A DNA stretch of 64,000 bases from Pyxicephalus adspersus (taxonomy: Eukaryota; Chordata; Amphibia; Anura; Pyxicephalidae): NCBI RefSeq assembly GCF_032062135.1, contig NC_092862.1:45079390-45143389 (forward strand), read 5' to 3'. The position numbers and the translations under genes are program-made. This document shows, piece after piece, positions 35,304 to 49,481 of the stretch. The stretch's first letter is position 1. Each line of letters begins with the position of its first letter. Under the pieces are notes generated by a model. It was given only the letters and a program-made list of their open reading frames with translations, did no database searches and was not told where the DNA came from.

Positions 35304-38300
35304 TACACACACACACAGTCAGTTTTGCTAAAATCTTAACAATTTATCAATAAAATTCACACATACAACTATTCACAAATAACATTATTCCTATTTGTGT
35401 ATCCCTGCTCCAGCACTTTTCATAAAACATACTCTTCTGATTCAGAAATAGTATTCGTATATTAGATACTATTAAAATACCATACTTGTTTACCCTGTAA
35501 CATCAATCATTATTGGTTATCTATAGATTTAGTCATTGATTGGCCAAGGTCAAGAAGCCAACAAAGGCACTAAAATCTAATGAAAGTAGCAAATATAGGT
35601 TACAAAGGGATATTTCATTTTTAAGAATATCAGACATTTAGCTTGTCACCCACCTAGAATTCTAAAAAAGAAAACACAAAATTATTATGCATATGATTAC
35701 TCTGTAAGCTATAAAATGACCCCAACCATTTTAGAACAATGAAAAAAATGTAAATGTAAACCAAAATTTTCCTCTGGCATTTAATTGACAATGACAATTA
35801 ATTAAAAGGTCCACATACATTTTTACATAAGAGCAGTAGCACTGGTCCATATATAAATCACAAAAATGAAACCTAGAAAATTAAAAGTTTGTATTTACTT
35901 TCTCCACTGTATGACTAATACAGCTATTTTAATGCAATTAATGTTTGAAGAGCTGCTATTAGGCATTTTTTTTTATTATCCAAATGATGAAAGTATAAAA
36001 ATATTATTTAAATGTGAATACATAATATATTTTGGGTTTCAATAACAGAATTTCCGACTAATCACAATATGTAAAAATACATTAAAATTTATAATATTAG
36101 AAAACAAATTGTCAATGAAAGCTGGTTCTGAGCTTTGGAAAATGCATTTGCCCATTATTATATGTCAAATGGGTTTGGGTGGTCTTTTAAATATTTAAAT
36201 TCCTTAAAATAAAATGATTTAAATCAGTATAACGGTACAAATGAGCCCAACAATAATCCTAAAATATGTAAAAGACCCCCTCAAATGATAGAGCAGGAAT
36301 ATAACTTTTAACCCATTCGCAAAGGTTAGCTTTTCTCCAAAAAATAGTAGAATTGTTACTGTGAGTTAATTAGGCACTGGGGTGTGAGGTCATGTCCTAA
36401 GACTCTTACCATCTTGACTACCTGCAGAGCGCTCCTGTATGTGACAATACAGAGTTCATTCCCAGTAAACAAAAGATAGGGACATTCCATCTGAATGCCA
36501 TTGCTAGAACAAACCCATAAAATTCTCTAGGCTTGGGAGACAAAATAGCTGATCAGCCCTAGGCTGAAAGGAGGGGAGAAAAAAAAACACTTATTCTGTC
36601 ATATGAAAAAGCCATAATCATTAAGTTACGGGCCTGCTATAAAACAACACTAAATTAGTGACACACAAAGCATTGATGAGCCTCTGACCAAGTTAAGATC
36701 ATCTAAATGGCCTATTCTTCAGTGAAAGTCATTTAGTAATGAAAGTGAAGTCTTAAAATGGAGCCCTTGTACAATATAGGAAAGAACACCTAAAAAAGAG
36801 GTCAAGCTGCGGCCAGGAGCTTTACATATTCACTGCAAGCTCTAGCAAAAGAAATAATACAATGATATGAGAATGTGAATAAAGTCCAAGAAAGGACCCT
36901 TGCGCCTAAATGTCTTGATATTTTTTAAGAAGCTTTACATGTCCCAAAAATCTTCCAGAACTGAAGTTTTAAAGACTAATACAACTAATAAGAACAATAC
37001 CACTTTATAAGAGGTGATATCTGTACTTTGACATGTTAAAAAAATGAAGAATTCAGATGTGAAGGCAAAGAAAATTTGGATTATCATGCTCTTTCAAGAT
37101 GCCAAACTTTAACCTTGTTGGGGCTTAGTTCTTAGTAGTTTTTTTTGTGTAAGCAGCCTTGCAGAATAAACATCACTGACAAGGGTCAAGTAGGTTTTAT
37201 CTTATTTCCTAGACCTTTTTGTTGTTTAACCAAATTCAACAGAGTTAACCTGGCTTCCCTAATCATTAATGGGAAGAAAACCTAACAAGCTTTGAATATT
37301 TTATGTTCAAGAGAAAAGCTGAGGCTCTGCGTGGGGCAGCCATCTTGGTAGTGGAAGAGTACACTTTCTCATATCAGAGCCTTCAACAAAAAGAACATTG
37401 AAAAGCAAAAGTGGCATTAAAACTAACTGCAAATATGCCCAAAAGTCAAGTGCAGCAATGCCTTAACTACCACACTGCAGATATACATCTAAAGGGCCAA
37501 TCACAGAGTAGGATGTCAACTGCTATTTTCAGCCACATTTAAGATTGGATATTCCTAAAATTGGATATTACACATAGTTGTGAGTTTAGTTACATGTATT
37601 CATTAGGCGAATTGATTTATGTGATAGTAATTTACTAGGGGTGGCGGAAGATGCCTTGAATGGCTAAGACTGCTCTCACTCTTTGGAAAATGTTGGCTGA
37701 CTGGCTGTACTGCTCATGTAATGGAGTTCTAGTTTAATTTCATCTCTGTTTAGACATGCAGTTATATTGACTGAAAACTCTGTTTAGTGATAATAACAAC
37801 AAACGATTGTAGTACGCTACTCTATGGAGAGGGTCCTGCCCATTAGGAAACATTTGTAATCTTTCCTGTCAGGATCTCTCACAAAATGACATGGCAGATA
37901 GCTGTAGAAATGCTAGATTTTTAATGACCATGAACATTTGTCATGGGTGATGAAATCCAGCATATATCATATGTTAATATATACTAAAACAAAGACAACA
38001 TACAGGGGGGTTGGGGAATTAGGATAAAGGGGCTGGGATGTGTCCGGTTGGGGAAACGTTAAGAAAAGCTATAAATTTGCATTTCTGCATAGTTTTTCTC
38101 CTATATGTTGTGGTTGAGAACTTGATTTAAATCCTAATAGTGACCAATCAAAATAGAATATCAGATTCCAACTAGATTATATTTGTTAGGATGTTGAACT
38201 TCTTCTATAACATAGCTTCTTTTGAAATTGGAACCTCATCATCCATCAAAGACTATTTCTGATTCATAAGATTTATCGAACATCTGTTCATTCACCTACT

Positions 38301-38390
38301 TATACACAAAATTGTCTTTATTATTGAACTTTATTCTTGTTATTTGTTATATGTTTATACATGAAAATCAATAAAAACTTACTGGAACAG
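35300..38390. other. Upstream intron, nothing firmly recognised
   Basis: AT-rich. The end (about 38310-38385) has an AATAAAAAC-type signal like a LINE 3' end, but no coding trace was seen. Confidence 0.35.
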
Positions 38391-38397
38391 AAAATCC

Positions 38398-38560
38398 TGC
38401 ATACGATGGACGACAATCGTTCATACTCTGTTGTGTGTACAGTCGTTCAGTGATTGTGGATTTTCTGTGATACACTTTCTCCTTTACATGTCACTTCCTG
38501 CATAGTTCAAACGATCATATCTAGTGTGAACATTATTGGTGGATTATTTATGTTCAGTAT
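38398..38560. mobile_element. MITE family B fragment
   Basis: GTGTGTACAGTCGTTCAGTG, GATACACTTTCTCCTTTACA and AGTTCAAACGATCATATC match the interior of 41335-41744. Confidence 0.65.
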
Positions 38561-38849
38561 AATAACGTGACATCACTAACCTGATCAATCACTGGTAGAA
38601 ATTATATTTTTACATGACAAATAATTTACTAGTAGGTGTAGTAGAGTATTAGAAAACCAACAGACCCAACGGTTATGACATGTATGCTGCCAATTCTGTG
38701 TAATTAAATAATTAATTGAAAATTCAATATAAAAAAACTTGTTCATGATAATAGCTGTGCTATTAGAGTTCAATTTGTGAAGTCATTCATTCTTGATAAC
38801 TCAAAGTGCAGAAAACGATACTAAAATGATCTCAGAAGCTTTAAAAAGC

Positions 38850-39590
38850 AACCAAAATCTGAAAGACATAGAGGAAAATGGAAAACTACCATTCAAATGA
38901 AAAGAAGAAAAGCTAACATGGCATATTTCGTCAAAAACTTAGCTAATGATCAGCTCCAGGAAGATCAAAAAAGTTCTAAAGTTACTTTGATTACTTTTAC
39001 AATTAGAAGAAGCCTGTGTGAGGCCAAGTTGGCAAAAAGCCCCAGCAGTCACAATGCTGAAAAAAAGACGTTGAAGAGGTTACAGTTGGCCAAAAAAACA
39101 CATTGACTGAAATAGTGCAACATTTTGTGGACTGATGAAAGCAAGGTTGTTCCTTTTGGGTCTAGGGGTCACAGACAATTTGTCAGATGACCTCCAAACA
39201 CTGATTTCAAGCCACAGTACACTGTGAAGCATGGTGGCGCAAGCATCATTATATGGGGATGTTTTTCATACTATGGTGTTGATCCAATGTTTTGTATACC
39301 ACGGTTCATGGATTACTTTAAAGACATCAAAATACTTAAAGAGGTCTTGCTGCCTTATGCCAAAGACACCAGTAAACGAGCAACATCTTGGTTCCAGACC
39401 AACAAGATTGTCATGTCATGTTATGATGTGGCCAGCTCAAACCCTGGACCTTAATCCAAACTTGTGAGGCGATATCAAAAATGCTGTTTCTGAGGCAAAA
39501 CCAAGATTGCCAGAAGTTGGTTGACTCCATGCAACACTGATCTTCAGCAGTTCCCAGAACCAGAGGTTATACAACCCTAATTTTTGTTCA
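38850..39590 (+). pseudogene. Tc1-type transposase relic
   Basis: Broken frames keep recognisable Tc1 pieces: FVKNLANDQLQEDQ, ILWTDESKVVPFGS (39121-39162, first catalytic Asp present), VKHGGASIIIWGCFSYYGVD (39223 on) and LDLNPN. The second catalytic motif has lost its Asp (SWFQTNK) and the third its acid (DLNPNL). There are stops at the end of the helix-turn-helix part and after GHRQFVR. An inactive DNA transposon. Confidence 0.8.
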
Positions 39591-39705
39591 GTGATTGAAA
39601 GGAAAGCAAAATCCTGAAACTTTTTTCTGTTTATTTAGTGAATATTTGAGTCTTTAAAGAAGAATGCAAACACTATTTCCTTTTCTTAACTTTCTGTAAA
39701 TTGCA

Positions 39706-39775
39706 CAAATTATTATTAGACAGGATTTATCTAGCGCCAACATATTACGCAGCGCTGTACATTGAAAATATGATA
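39706..39775 (-). repeat. Fragment of frog short interspersed repeat
   Basis: ATTATTATTAGACAGGATTT followed by AGCGCCAACATATTACGCAG. Only the tail end is present, next to the Tc1 relic. Confidence 0.75.
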
Positions 39776-40034
39776 ACATTTTCTTCAGCTTTGATTTGGA
39801 ATAGAATGTGCAGTGCTCCAGTGCTCCTAAAGGATTTTGACTTTATTTACTTTTTTTAACAAACTGATATTATTCTGCACACAACTGTACATAGCTTTTT
39901 ACTTCATGCATGATCCAAGTTAGTACCTTGTGTCAATCTATTGCTTGCATTAAACATGAAGAAATTGGTTTTGAATGAGAAAACCAATTGAGTGGTTACA
40001 CAGATTCTAAAAGTCTTATTCATGTTGAGTTTAA

Positions 40035-40436
40035 GGCTGCATACACACATGCAAAATTGTCGTTGGAATCGAATGATTAACGTCCGATAATCGTTAAAAA
40101 AATGCACAACGACGCTGATGAACGAGGAATGTTGCTGGAAACGGACAACTGTCCTGGCGGATCTGATTGTAGATCGGATCTATTGTGTGTACGGTCGTTC
40201 AGTGATCGTGGATGATTCTGCGGTACACATTCTCCGGTACACGTCACTTCCTGCATCGTTCAAACGATTGTATCTAGTGTGTGTACATTATTGTTGGATT
40301 ATATTTCAACAATTGTATTGTTACAGCATGTACAGATCCATGCACTATACGATCGTTCAAAATAATTGCAAATAATCTTGATCGGTCGTTAGTCGTTCGT
40401 TTTCAAACGATAATTATTGCACGTGTGTACCTAGTC
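40035..40436. mobile_element. MITE family B, 402 bp, TAA target duplication
   Basis: The ends are GGCTGCATACACACATGCAA and the inverted TATTGCACGTGTGTACCTAG, with TAA at 40032-40034 and 40437-40439. The interior has GTGTGTACGGTCGTTCAGTG and TCAAACGATTGTATCTAGTG. No coding capacity. Confidence 0.83.
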
Positions 40437-41334
40437 TAAGTACTTTAAATACTTGATGGAATAAAAAAAGAAGTTTGAGGATTTTTGCTAAACAACAAGA
40501 CTCCATGTGTTATTAGCCTCCCAAAAGGCTAATAACCTTCATGGACAATTACAATGTAAAGCCACCCTGATTATCTCATCTCATCTATCACTGTAGGCCA
40601 AGTCATTCATCACATTAGTAAATGCCTATGTTTGTCCTAACAGATAGACAATTAGCATATCAAAAGGAGGGCGGTTCACATTCTTAAAACAGTTAAAACA
40701 AATGCAGGAGGGATTAAAAGACTGGTAGACAAAAATTTGCATTTTAGAATTTAAATTCTTTCGACCAGCTCAGACAACAAAACAAAGTAAAGCTGAAGGC
40801 ATACATAGGCAACTTGACAATTTAGATACTATGAAGCCCCTGTAAGGCTTTTCTTTCAAGCATACAGTGTTTAAAGGTTCCTGAGTTTCCTTCCTATTCT
40901 CGCACATGAATGCCAAGTTGTCTCTGTTCAAGTGAACAATAGAAAACACAAAAAGAAATGTCCTCCCTATCTAATCAATTTGTGGGGCAGACTGGATAGA
41001 TGAATTTTCCCTTATACATGTTCAGGACATTATGAATCCAGGTAAAGAAATTTTCAAAGAAGCGCAGTTTCTTTGTGATTGAGAACTTATACCAAAATAT
41101 TTAAGGGCTGAATACACTAAATATTTATAAAATTGTTCAAATACAGACAACTTCATTGTCAAGAACAAGAGATGACAGCCCACAAGTTTGCCTTTGTCTT
41201 TAACGTTATATTAGTTGTCTTTCAATAAAAAAAGTTCATATATATTTTAGATAATATAAAATATTTACACTATTTTCACCCAAGGCTGTAAATTCACAAA
41301 ACAAATGAAAATCTTGTTTGAAAGCCGAGTGTAA

Positions 41335-41744
41335 TGCTGCGTACACACGTGCAATAATTGTCATTGGAAACAAACGATCCACGACAGATTGTTCGATAAT
41401 TGTTAACAAAAAAGTGCACAACGACGCCAACGAATGAGGAATCTCGCTGGAAACGAACGAACTTCCCGGCAGGTCTGATTAGGCGACGATCGCTCGTACT
41501 CTATTGTGTGTAGTCGTTCAGTGATCGTGGATTGTTCTGTGATACACTTTCTCCTTTACATGTCACTTGCTGCATAGTTCAAACGATCGTATCTAGCGTG
41601 TGTACATTATTGGTGGATTATTTTGAACACTTGTATCGTTACAGCATGTACAGAATTATGCACAATACGATCGTTCAAAATAATCAGGAATAGTCCTTGA
41701 TTGTTCGTTTTGAAACGATAATTATTGCACGTGTGTACCTAGCC
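41335..41744. mobile_element. MITE family B, 410 bp, TAA target duplication
   Basis: TGCTGCGTACACACGTGCAA at the left and TATTGCACGTGTGTACCTAG at the right. TAA lies at 41332-41334 and 41745-41747. Same interior as 40035-40436, same orientation, 0.9 kb apart. Confidence 0.85.
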
Positions 41745-41749
41745 TAATG

Positions 41750-43190
41750 GGTCCCTATTAGGAGGGACTGAGATAAAAGTTAAAAGATCAAACATCTCCT
41801 GCTTTGCCCGAATTACCAACTATGAATTAAAAAAAAATAAAAAAAACTTTATTGCATTGGGGCTACTCCCACACTGTAAGAGTTAAAGGCTCATTTAGGT
41901 TCAAAAAAGGATACAAAAAGTAAATTTACTTTTTTTCTAGCCCCTGCAGGCTCCTCTTCAATGTAGCTAGTCCCCTGCAGCCTTTTCCATAAGCCCTTCT
42001 GTGCGGTCACAGGCATCAACATCCCCCACAGTGCAGAGTCAAGTCCTCCATTGTATTGGAAGACACCAAAGGTTTTGATTACAAACCAATGCTCAAATGG
42101 TAGAAGAGAGATAAGGTAAATAAAGTTAAAGGCACAACCGCGCCCCCCCACTCCCCCACCTAAAAACAACTATAATTGCCAGGAACACACTATGCAAATT
42201 TACAAGGAAAAATCAATATATTGAGCACTACAAACTCATAGATCTATCCAGGCTGATATTACTAGAAATCAAACTAAATATTGTCCAGGTCAGATGAGAA
42301 AGGGGTTAATATAAATAGGATGCATGCTGTACTGTAAACCAATAATGTGACAGTATGCAAAACACATTTTCTTGCATTTTTTTTATGTTTTTGCACAAAC
42401 CGTATATTACCAACAGGTAAATGTGCCTTATGTCACACATAAATGTAAAGTCATGCAACCTTTTGTTAAGTGTGGAGTTTTGAAGGCCACTGGATTTTGG
42501 CAGCTGTATGCCGGGAGGATCAATTTAATCCTAGACCCCAGGACTCAATGACCTAGAATGTTTTATCGCCCTGCTCTGACCCTGAGCCGTTACCGTCATG
42601 CTCCCACACAAAATATTTGCTCAGCATTGTCTTTCTAAACTCTGCATTTATACAATAGAAGCAAACACAAACCAAAGCAATCATATCCTACCAATCCTAC
42701 CAAGGGCAGCATATTGCATCAATTTTATTTCTGCTCCTAAAGTGGCCATAGAAATAATTATCTTCAGAGAAATTGTTTTATGACAGTTTGTTTGTGTATG
42801 TAGTTTAGTCAGTTTGTAAAAATGCCATAAGGCTGCCAGGATGAAAGATGCAGGTGTACAAGTCCTTATATGTTTGTGTGTACAGTGCTTCCGCATTTTG
42901 TTCTACCAACATTCTGCTTCCATGCTAAACAATCACATAATGGCTCAGCCACGGATGTAAATGGTCAAATTTTGTTCAGATCAGATTGTTGGTGGATGAG
43001 ATAGAGAAGCGTTGGGTGGCCCAACATATGTTACTGTGTATAGATATTTTATAGCAGATTCTTTAAAAGGAACTAATACTAGTCATACACTAAAATTTTA
43101 CAATTTTAACTATTATAACTGATGTAGGTCAATCCTTGAATCTTTGGGATCAGCTACAAGTATTCCATGTACTTAGCACAAATTAAATCA
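41750..43190. other. Upstream intron, nothing recognised
   Basis: AT-rich. No coding or repeat signature seen. Confidence 0.4.
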
Positions 43191-43325
43191 GATTGTAAGC
43201 TTTTTGGGGCAGGGTCCTCTCCTCCTCCTGTGTCACTGTCCATATCTGTATGTCATTTGAAACCCCTATTTAAAGTACAGCACTGCGTAGTATATTGGCG
43301 CTATAAAAATCCTGAAATAAAATAT
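43191..43325 (+). repeat. Frog short interspersed repeat
   Basis: AGATTGTAAGCTTTTTGGGG, CAGGGTCCTCTCCTCCTCCT, GTACAGCACTGCGTAGTATA, TTGGCGCTATAAAAATCCTG. Plus orientation, tail to the right. Confidence 0.8.
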
Positions 43326-45384
43326 ATTTATTTTTTTTTTTAATTCAATAAAATGTTTAACCAACTGAAAAAAAATTGCAGATCTGACATTTTACCCAAA
43401 AATTAAAAAATGCAAGGCATGTTTACCTTGTAAGGCAGGTAGGCAGATATATGCAAGTCCTGTAAATCAGGTAAGAAGCAGGTCCAAAATATATTTAAAA
43501 TATCAACAAGGTGCAAAGAGAGTGCTGGGGAACTAGAGTATTCTTTTACTGATCAAACTTGTATTTCCTAAAAAGATTTCTATATACCGTAAGTTACAGC
43601 TTGTGCAGAAATTGGTAAACAGCAGATGCAACCACATAAAACACCTGTCACACCCGGCCTCAGGACATTTCACTGTTATCAGACATTGTATGGGAGTTGC
43701 TGCATTCTACTCAAAAATCAGAGCCTCTCCCAAGGTTGGCCAGGGTGGACCAACCTGCTCTTTATTGACTTGTGTAGTGGTGGTTTTTGTCACCTACAAA
43801 CGCCACCTCACAGTATACTTTTGGTCAGTACAATTGTTTGCCTTATATATACACTAAATATTTAGCATACATATCAAAATAAAAAGTTTACAGTACACTT
43901 TAAAAACTTCTAGGTCAAAATATTTTTAAATCTGCAACTTGCATTCAGGCCCTGCTTCCATGTGTACATGAGCACAATACACACAGGACATGCATTGTTG
44001 GGCTTAGTTGCCATTCATTTTTCAAGGAACCCCATACGCAGAGTTTCTGCCATATAAAATTTTGTTTGGGGACATTATGTTACAGGGTGACAATGTTCTG
44101 CTCCCATCTCTCAAAAAGTACTGTTACACATAAACAGACATTATAAAGACATGCTCCATTGTTACCTTTATCAGGAAGATGTAATGTATACAAAGTGGGA
44201 TGGTGCCCCAAATCATTCCTTTTTATGTTGTACTCCTAAATACATCCAGTTTTCAACAGAGTGAAAAGTAAGAGGGGGTATTAGGTGGCAAGTCAGGCAA
44301 TTTTGAATAAATAATTTATTAGATGTTGTCTACAAAATCAGAGATACTTACAACATATCTTGGATACAAAATACATAGTGTAGTCAGTTTATAGTTACAA
44401 AATCCATCAAAAGGGAACAGTTTCTGGGTGTGTTCACACAATGCAGTCCCAATGTGCTTCACAGATAAAAGATTCTGCTTCTTTAGGGAAGATGTTTGTT
44501 CACATGAACCCAAGAGTGTCACCTCAATGTCATTATACAGTAGGTGGGGAGCAGTGGTGTGGCAAACTAGACCTATTTTTAGAAGGTTAGGTATTCCTTA
44601 TATAAGGAATGTCCTGTACCAAAGGTGGGGCTATTCCTAAGGTTTACTACCCAGAAGATAGAGTATGCTGAAAGCTGGTGCATCAGTAGGGTGAATCAAA
44701 GGTTTGCAACCAAATAGTTGGTGTGTTGGGAGCAGTCAAAGGTGACAAAAATTGCCTCCCCATAAACTGAAAGTGTTTGTATTGTATTTCTACAAAGTTA
44801 CAATATGAGCACACTGCTTTCCAAAACTGCTGCTTGCTAAAGATTGTGATTGTCACTGAAAGTCTAGCATCCACATCTCATAAAACCAATCAAAAAAGAT
44901 TCAAGTGAAAGGGGGAAAAAAACCAAAGATTTTGTAAAACTTCTTATAAACACAGCGAGATCCCATAAGGAGCAGATTGCCTGATAAGGGTTGTTTGAAG
45001 ATATGGCCGGCAAACAGTGCCTTCCAGGGATTATGGCCAATTCAAGGTTATCATGTTATCACCTTAAAACTGCAATCAGTACATGAGCACTATTTAGGTT
45101 ACAACCAGAAACATTCAGCTGCACATGTATCTCTGGGCGCACAAAAGAAACACAAAAACTGAATGTTTTATGTTTATTGTTATATTGTATATTTGTGGAT
45201 ACAACTAACTATACCTAACATAATATGTTACTATACATGTATCAAATACTTTGATCTTCAAACACATTTTCAAGAACTGTGTTTTTGATTTACTGTATTC
45301 TTACAACTACAATGTTGTGAACCTTTGTATGTATATATTTCTTTATCTATCAGTGTACTCACTGGTTCTCCCTTTCCCCCTTTC
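43326..45384. other. Upstream intron, nothing firmly recognised
   Basis: Short frames without resemblance to known proteins. No repeat family named. Confidence 0.35.
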
Positions 45385-45686
45385 AGGATCTTTCAGGATC
45401 CTTTCCAATGACTAAGGACTTCATGAGGCATGAACGAGAGTGCTGAACATACAGCACCGTTCTGCTCTATGGAGAGGGGAGGGAAGTACGACGGAGCGGC
45501 ACCCTACTGCACTCTCTCCCCCTTCCCTTGCATCAGGATCGTTTGTCATCCATCATTCGTGGATCCGCCAGGACGGTCGTTTGGACGATGGACGACAGGC
45601 ACTGTACACACGCCAGATTCTCGTCTGATATCATCTCAGAGTCGATTATTGGGCGAGAACCATTGGACGTGTGTACATTGTGCTTT
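45385..45686. mobile_element. MITE family A, left end truncated
   Basis: GATCTTTCAGGATCCTTTCC, GTTCTGCTCTATGGAGAGGG, TCGTTTGGACGATGGACGAC, ending GGACGTGTGTACATTGTGCT. The outer left terminus is missing. Confidence 0.75.
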
Positions 45687-46865
45687 AGAAGTAGCACACT
45701 CCCAATTGACATCCGATTGATATACTGTTTAAGCATAGATAGAGAATCCTCATTCTTCCCCTGATAAATACCACATGACCACTAATAATGTACATAAGGG
45801 GGAGGAACTTTCCTATCCACTGGTGGTCAAAGAGGAGGAGTGGCATTAATCGGGGCTAACCGATAGGACTATAGCACCATACATCAGCTAGCCCCATTGT
45901 TTGGCCAGGTAAATGGCCAATTCTGATCTTTTACCTGATCTTTCATTTATCAATTAATTTATTGGTAGTATACATTTTAGCTTGACCTTTTGGCATGATA
46001 GCACCACAGAGATTAGTGATAGCAAAGCAAACACAAGACCCCATATATCAGAGGTTTAAACTAGATAGATTCAACCTGTATGTTCCCCAAGAAAGTTCTA
46101 ATCATTAGCACCTAATTTAAAACACCCAATTGTAATTTTGTGAACTTGAAGTGATGGTAAACTCAGAGGTGTATTTACCTGTAGCACTTTGGCATTTTTC
46201 TGGCAAACAACCAGTTTGCCTCTTTATTACTATGTTCCATAGTTTTCGATCATTCTAGTGGCCAATCTACAATCAATAAATAATTAAAAAAGCAGACATT
46301 AAAAATTGGGAAAATCGCATGTCCGTACAGTAAATACTAAGATAATGATATAAACCGTGCACCCACGAAAACATACTATTCTTTTCCCTAAATTAAACCT
46401 AACCCTTTAGAATAATTCAGTTTTCTCAAAGTACACCAAGCGTTTTAAATATTTAAGCAAATAAATGTCATGTAAAGTGCATGTACAACTTCTACAAATG
46501 GAGTGAATAGAATGATTTTGCCATATTTGTTCAGGCAATATCCAGAGTCAACATTCATGTTCTGTAAGTGGGTGATGATACAGTGGGGTATAGTAAATGA
46601 TGGTGCCTGTGCCATTTTTGGCAGTATTCAAAAATGTTTTATCCAAATTAGCTTCCGCTGAATCCTCTACCTTTGTGGCTAGCTACAGATTTATCTACAG
46701 CATAGAGCAGGTTACCTCTACAGCACAGAACAAAAACAAGTTCACTGTTAGGACTCGTTCACACAGGTTAAAAAAAATACAATAAATAAAACACACAGGA
46801 GATTTTGTCTATTTTTTTTATATGATTTAAACAATAATTGGCAATTATTAGCTCACGTACTTCAC

Positions 46866-46883
46866 TCCCCCCCCCCCCCCCCC
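46866..46883. repeat. Poly-C run
   Basis: About 17 C residues followed by A-run. Likely length-variable. Confidence 0.9.
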
Positions 46884-47509
46884 AAAAAAAAATGCTTTTG
46901 AAACCTTCTTAAATGTGCTTGAAACACAAACTAAACTTACAGGCATTTCAAAGGGGATCTTAGAGGGAAGTCCAGGAAGGTTAAGAAACTATTGTCACAT
47001 TAAAACAAAGGGGCAACTAGGAGGAAGTAACACAAACTAAAACAGATGGCCTTCTGCTTTTTTCTGTATTTTGACAACTTATCTAATAGAAGGATATGTG
47101 ATGAAAACATATTGAATAATCAGAGTAATAATTATATGCTACAATATTATGACTGAGAAAATCAATTGTATTATATGTAATTGTATATGGTAATCAATTG
47201 GGTGTTAGATCTTCACGAGATTTTCCAATTATTTATTATTGTGGATTTATATAGCATGGTCATCCTCCATAGTGAACCCTGGTCAAAAGGCAATACATAC
47301 TACAAACAATGATGGAGATATACAATGCACAATTGAACAATTTTCCTTAGAAACTGTACATACAATAATTTTTTTTAACTAAAATTATTTTGGAGCAAAT
47401 AGAATTGCCTAATTCAACTAATGACTATCCAGTCAGATGTATTGCTGCTAGAATAAGCCAAGTTCCCACCTTACAATGAGAAAATACATCTCTGCCTCGC
47501 CTTCTAGAA

Positions 47510-47763
47510 CAGCAGTCATCAACTGCCAACAGCAGTTCAGTGGGGCCAGGAAAAGGACCCTGCTTGGGCGGCTCACCGGCCAGAGCCTCGGACCATTTCT
47601 CCCATATGCATCGCAGGTTCAGGGCAGTGGGTGGGTTCTAGTATCATGCCATCAATCTGGGGAAATTTCTTCCCCTCTGAGTGACACAATGCTCCCCGCG
47701 CATGTGTGGTCCAGAGTCCGTAAATTTAGTGGTCTGTGACGTCCAAAAGGTTGGTGACCACTG
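47510..47763 (-). mobile_element. hAT-type miniature transposon, 254 bp, perfect 8-base target duplication
   Basis: Inverted ends CAGCAGTCATCAAC and GTTGGTGACCACTG, flanked by identical TTCTAGAA (47502-47509, 47764-47771), fitting the hAT nTnTAGAn preference. Same family as 487-682 but longer. Confidence 0.88.
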
Positions 47764-47771
47764 TTCTAGAA

Positions 47772-49478
47772 GAAATGAGACTGGCACCTGGCCAATTACC
47801 AGCAAAAATGAGAGTCATCATGTGCTTGCTTGAGTAAGAGAGCCAGCAAATCAGTATACTTCCACCATCAACTGCCACTGAGAATTGTAAACCAGCACAC
47901 ATGCTACCTGTCAAATACCACATTTACACAGCTGAGTATTATGCTCCCCATTTATAAACCATACTAGTTGCTAAGAGTAAAGATACAGTAATAAAAAAAC
48001 AAATAAAATAAAAAAAAACGCTAACACTAACCACAATTTGGGTTTTTGACTATGCCAATGGTACAGTAAACATCACAATTGGTTTTAATAACAGGTAAAG
48101 GAAAACAAAATAAGGAAAAATATATAAACGTACTTTTTAAAAAAAAAGAAAGAAGAAATATATTTAAGCCTCATTTATTAGTCAATCTATACAACACAGG
48201 TTTGGAAACACGTAAAACTGACCTTTGCAGCCTAGCTGGCCCATACCATGCACATCAGATATGCTGAAATAAAGGTTTTCTTTTAACTTACACTATACTA
48301 ATTATATTGTTTAGAATAGAATTTAAATGTATACAACAGGGTACTGTACTTTCTGGAAGAACAAAAGAAGACTGAACCTTTGACCTTTCATAGCCCAACC
48401 CCCAACAGATCACATCTTAATCAGTAATTCCCAAAGGCAAACAGACTGCCACCTATTTCACAGACATGTAATGCGATCAGCCAAGAAAGACAGCTGCTCC
48501 TTCCTACAAGGACCAAAACAGTTCAGGTTCTAGGATTTGGTGCTCACAGATCTACAAATGTCCCCTTACATTATGCATTAGAATTTATTGAAAATTTTAA
48601 AAATGTATTTTCTGGCATGTTTATTATTTTAAAAGAAATGTAGGTAGCCCTTTATAATGGTAAATTCATATAGGAAACCTCGCTTGCACCCTGCTAGACA
48701 ATGCTGGAGGGGCTACTGTAACCAGTATAAAGAACAGCTGCTTTTGTAATACACAAAATTAGATAAGTACAAATAAATCTTAAAATCACAAGGTAAACCA
48801 TCAACTTGAGTAATTTATCTTCCAATCACATCTGACCTGTAAGAAAGGATTTAAACACGTGAACAGTAAGCAATCCAGTTTCCTACAGATAAATGTGTTC
48901 CTATGAAAACAATTCCTGTTCCAAACTTTTCTAAAACATGGTTCCATAACAGAAGTCTTATAAGGTCACTCTGCTCCAGTTATTTTAAGAATAAAATTTA
49001 TACTTTAATACAAGGCCTAAAGAACAAATTGACTGAACGCTGGAAACACAACAAATAAATCAACAGAAAGAGATTTTTTTGTAAAACAGGAATAAAGTAG
49101 AAAGGACAGTTAACATATTCCAATCTATTTTATAAAAAAAATAAAATTTGTTGACAATTATATAAAAAAATTTTTTATTAGAACAGAATATTTTTAGATG
49201 AAGATTATATAAAAGAGACATGCCCATGGGTTCTGAAACCCCCGCAGAAGAAAACCACTATTCATCTGCTCACCCCAAGCAAAGTGTTGAGTAAGCACTT
49301 GCAGCCAGGTGTTAGGCAACATGGACGGCCATACAGCAACACCCTGCATACTTTTAGCATGGGTTAAAAATGTCATTTTGGTGGCTCCTTTGGCCTAGAT
49401 TATACCAATAGAAATTGTCAATTATCTCCTGTTTAAGTGTGGGTACATTTGCTGCAAATATTGAAAATCCACAGACTA
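47772..49478. other. Upstream intron, nothing recognised
   Basis: AT-rich with A-runs. No coding or repeat signature seen. Confidence 0.4.
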
Positions 49479-49481
49479 TTA

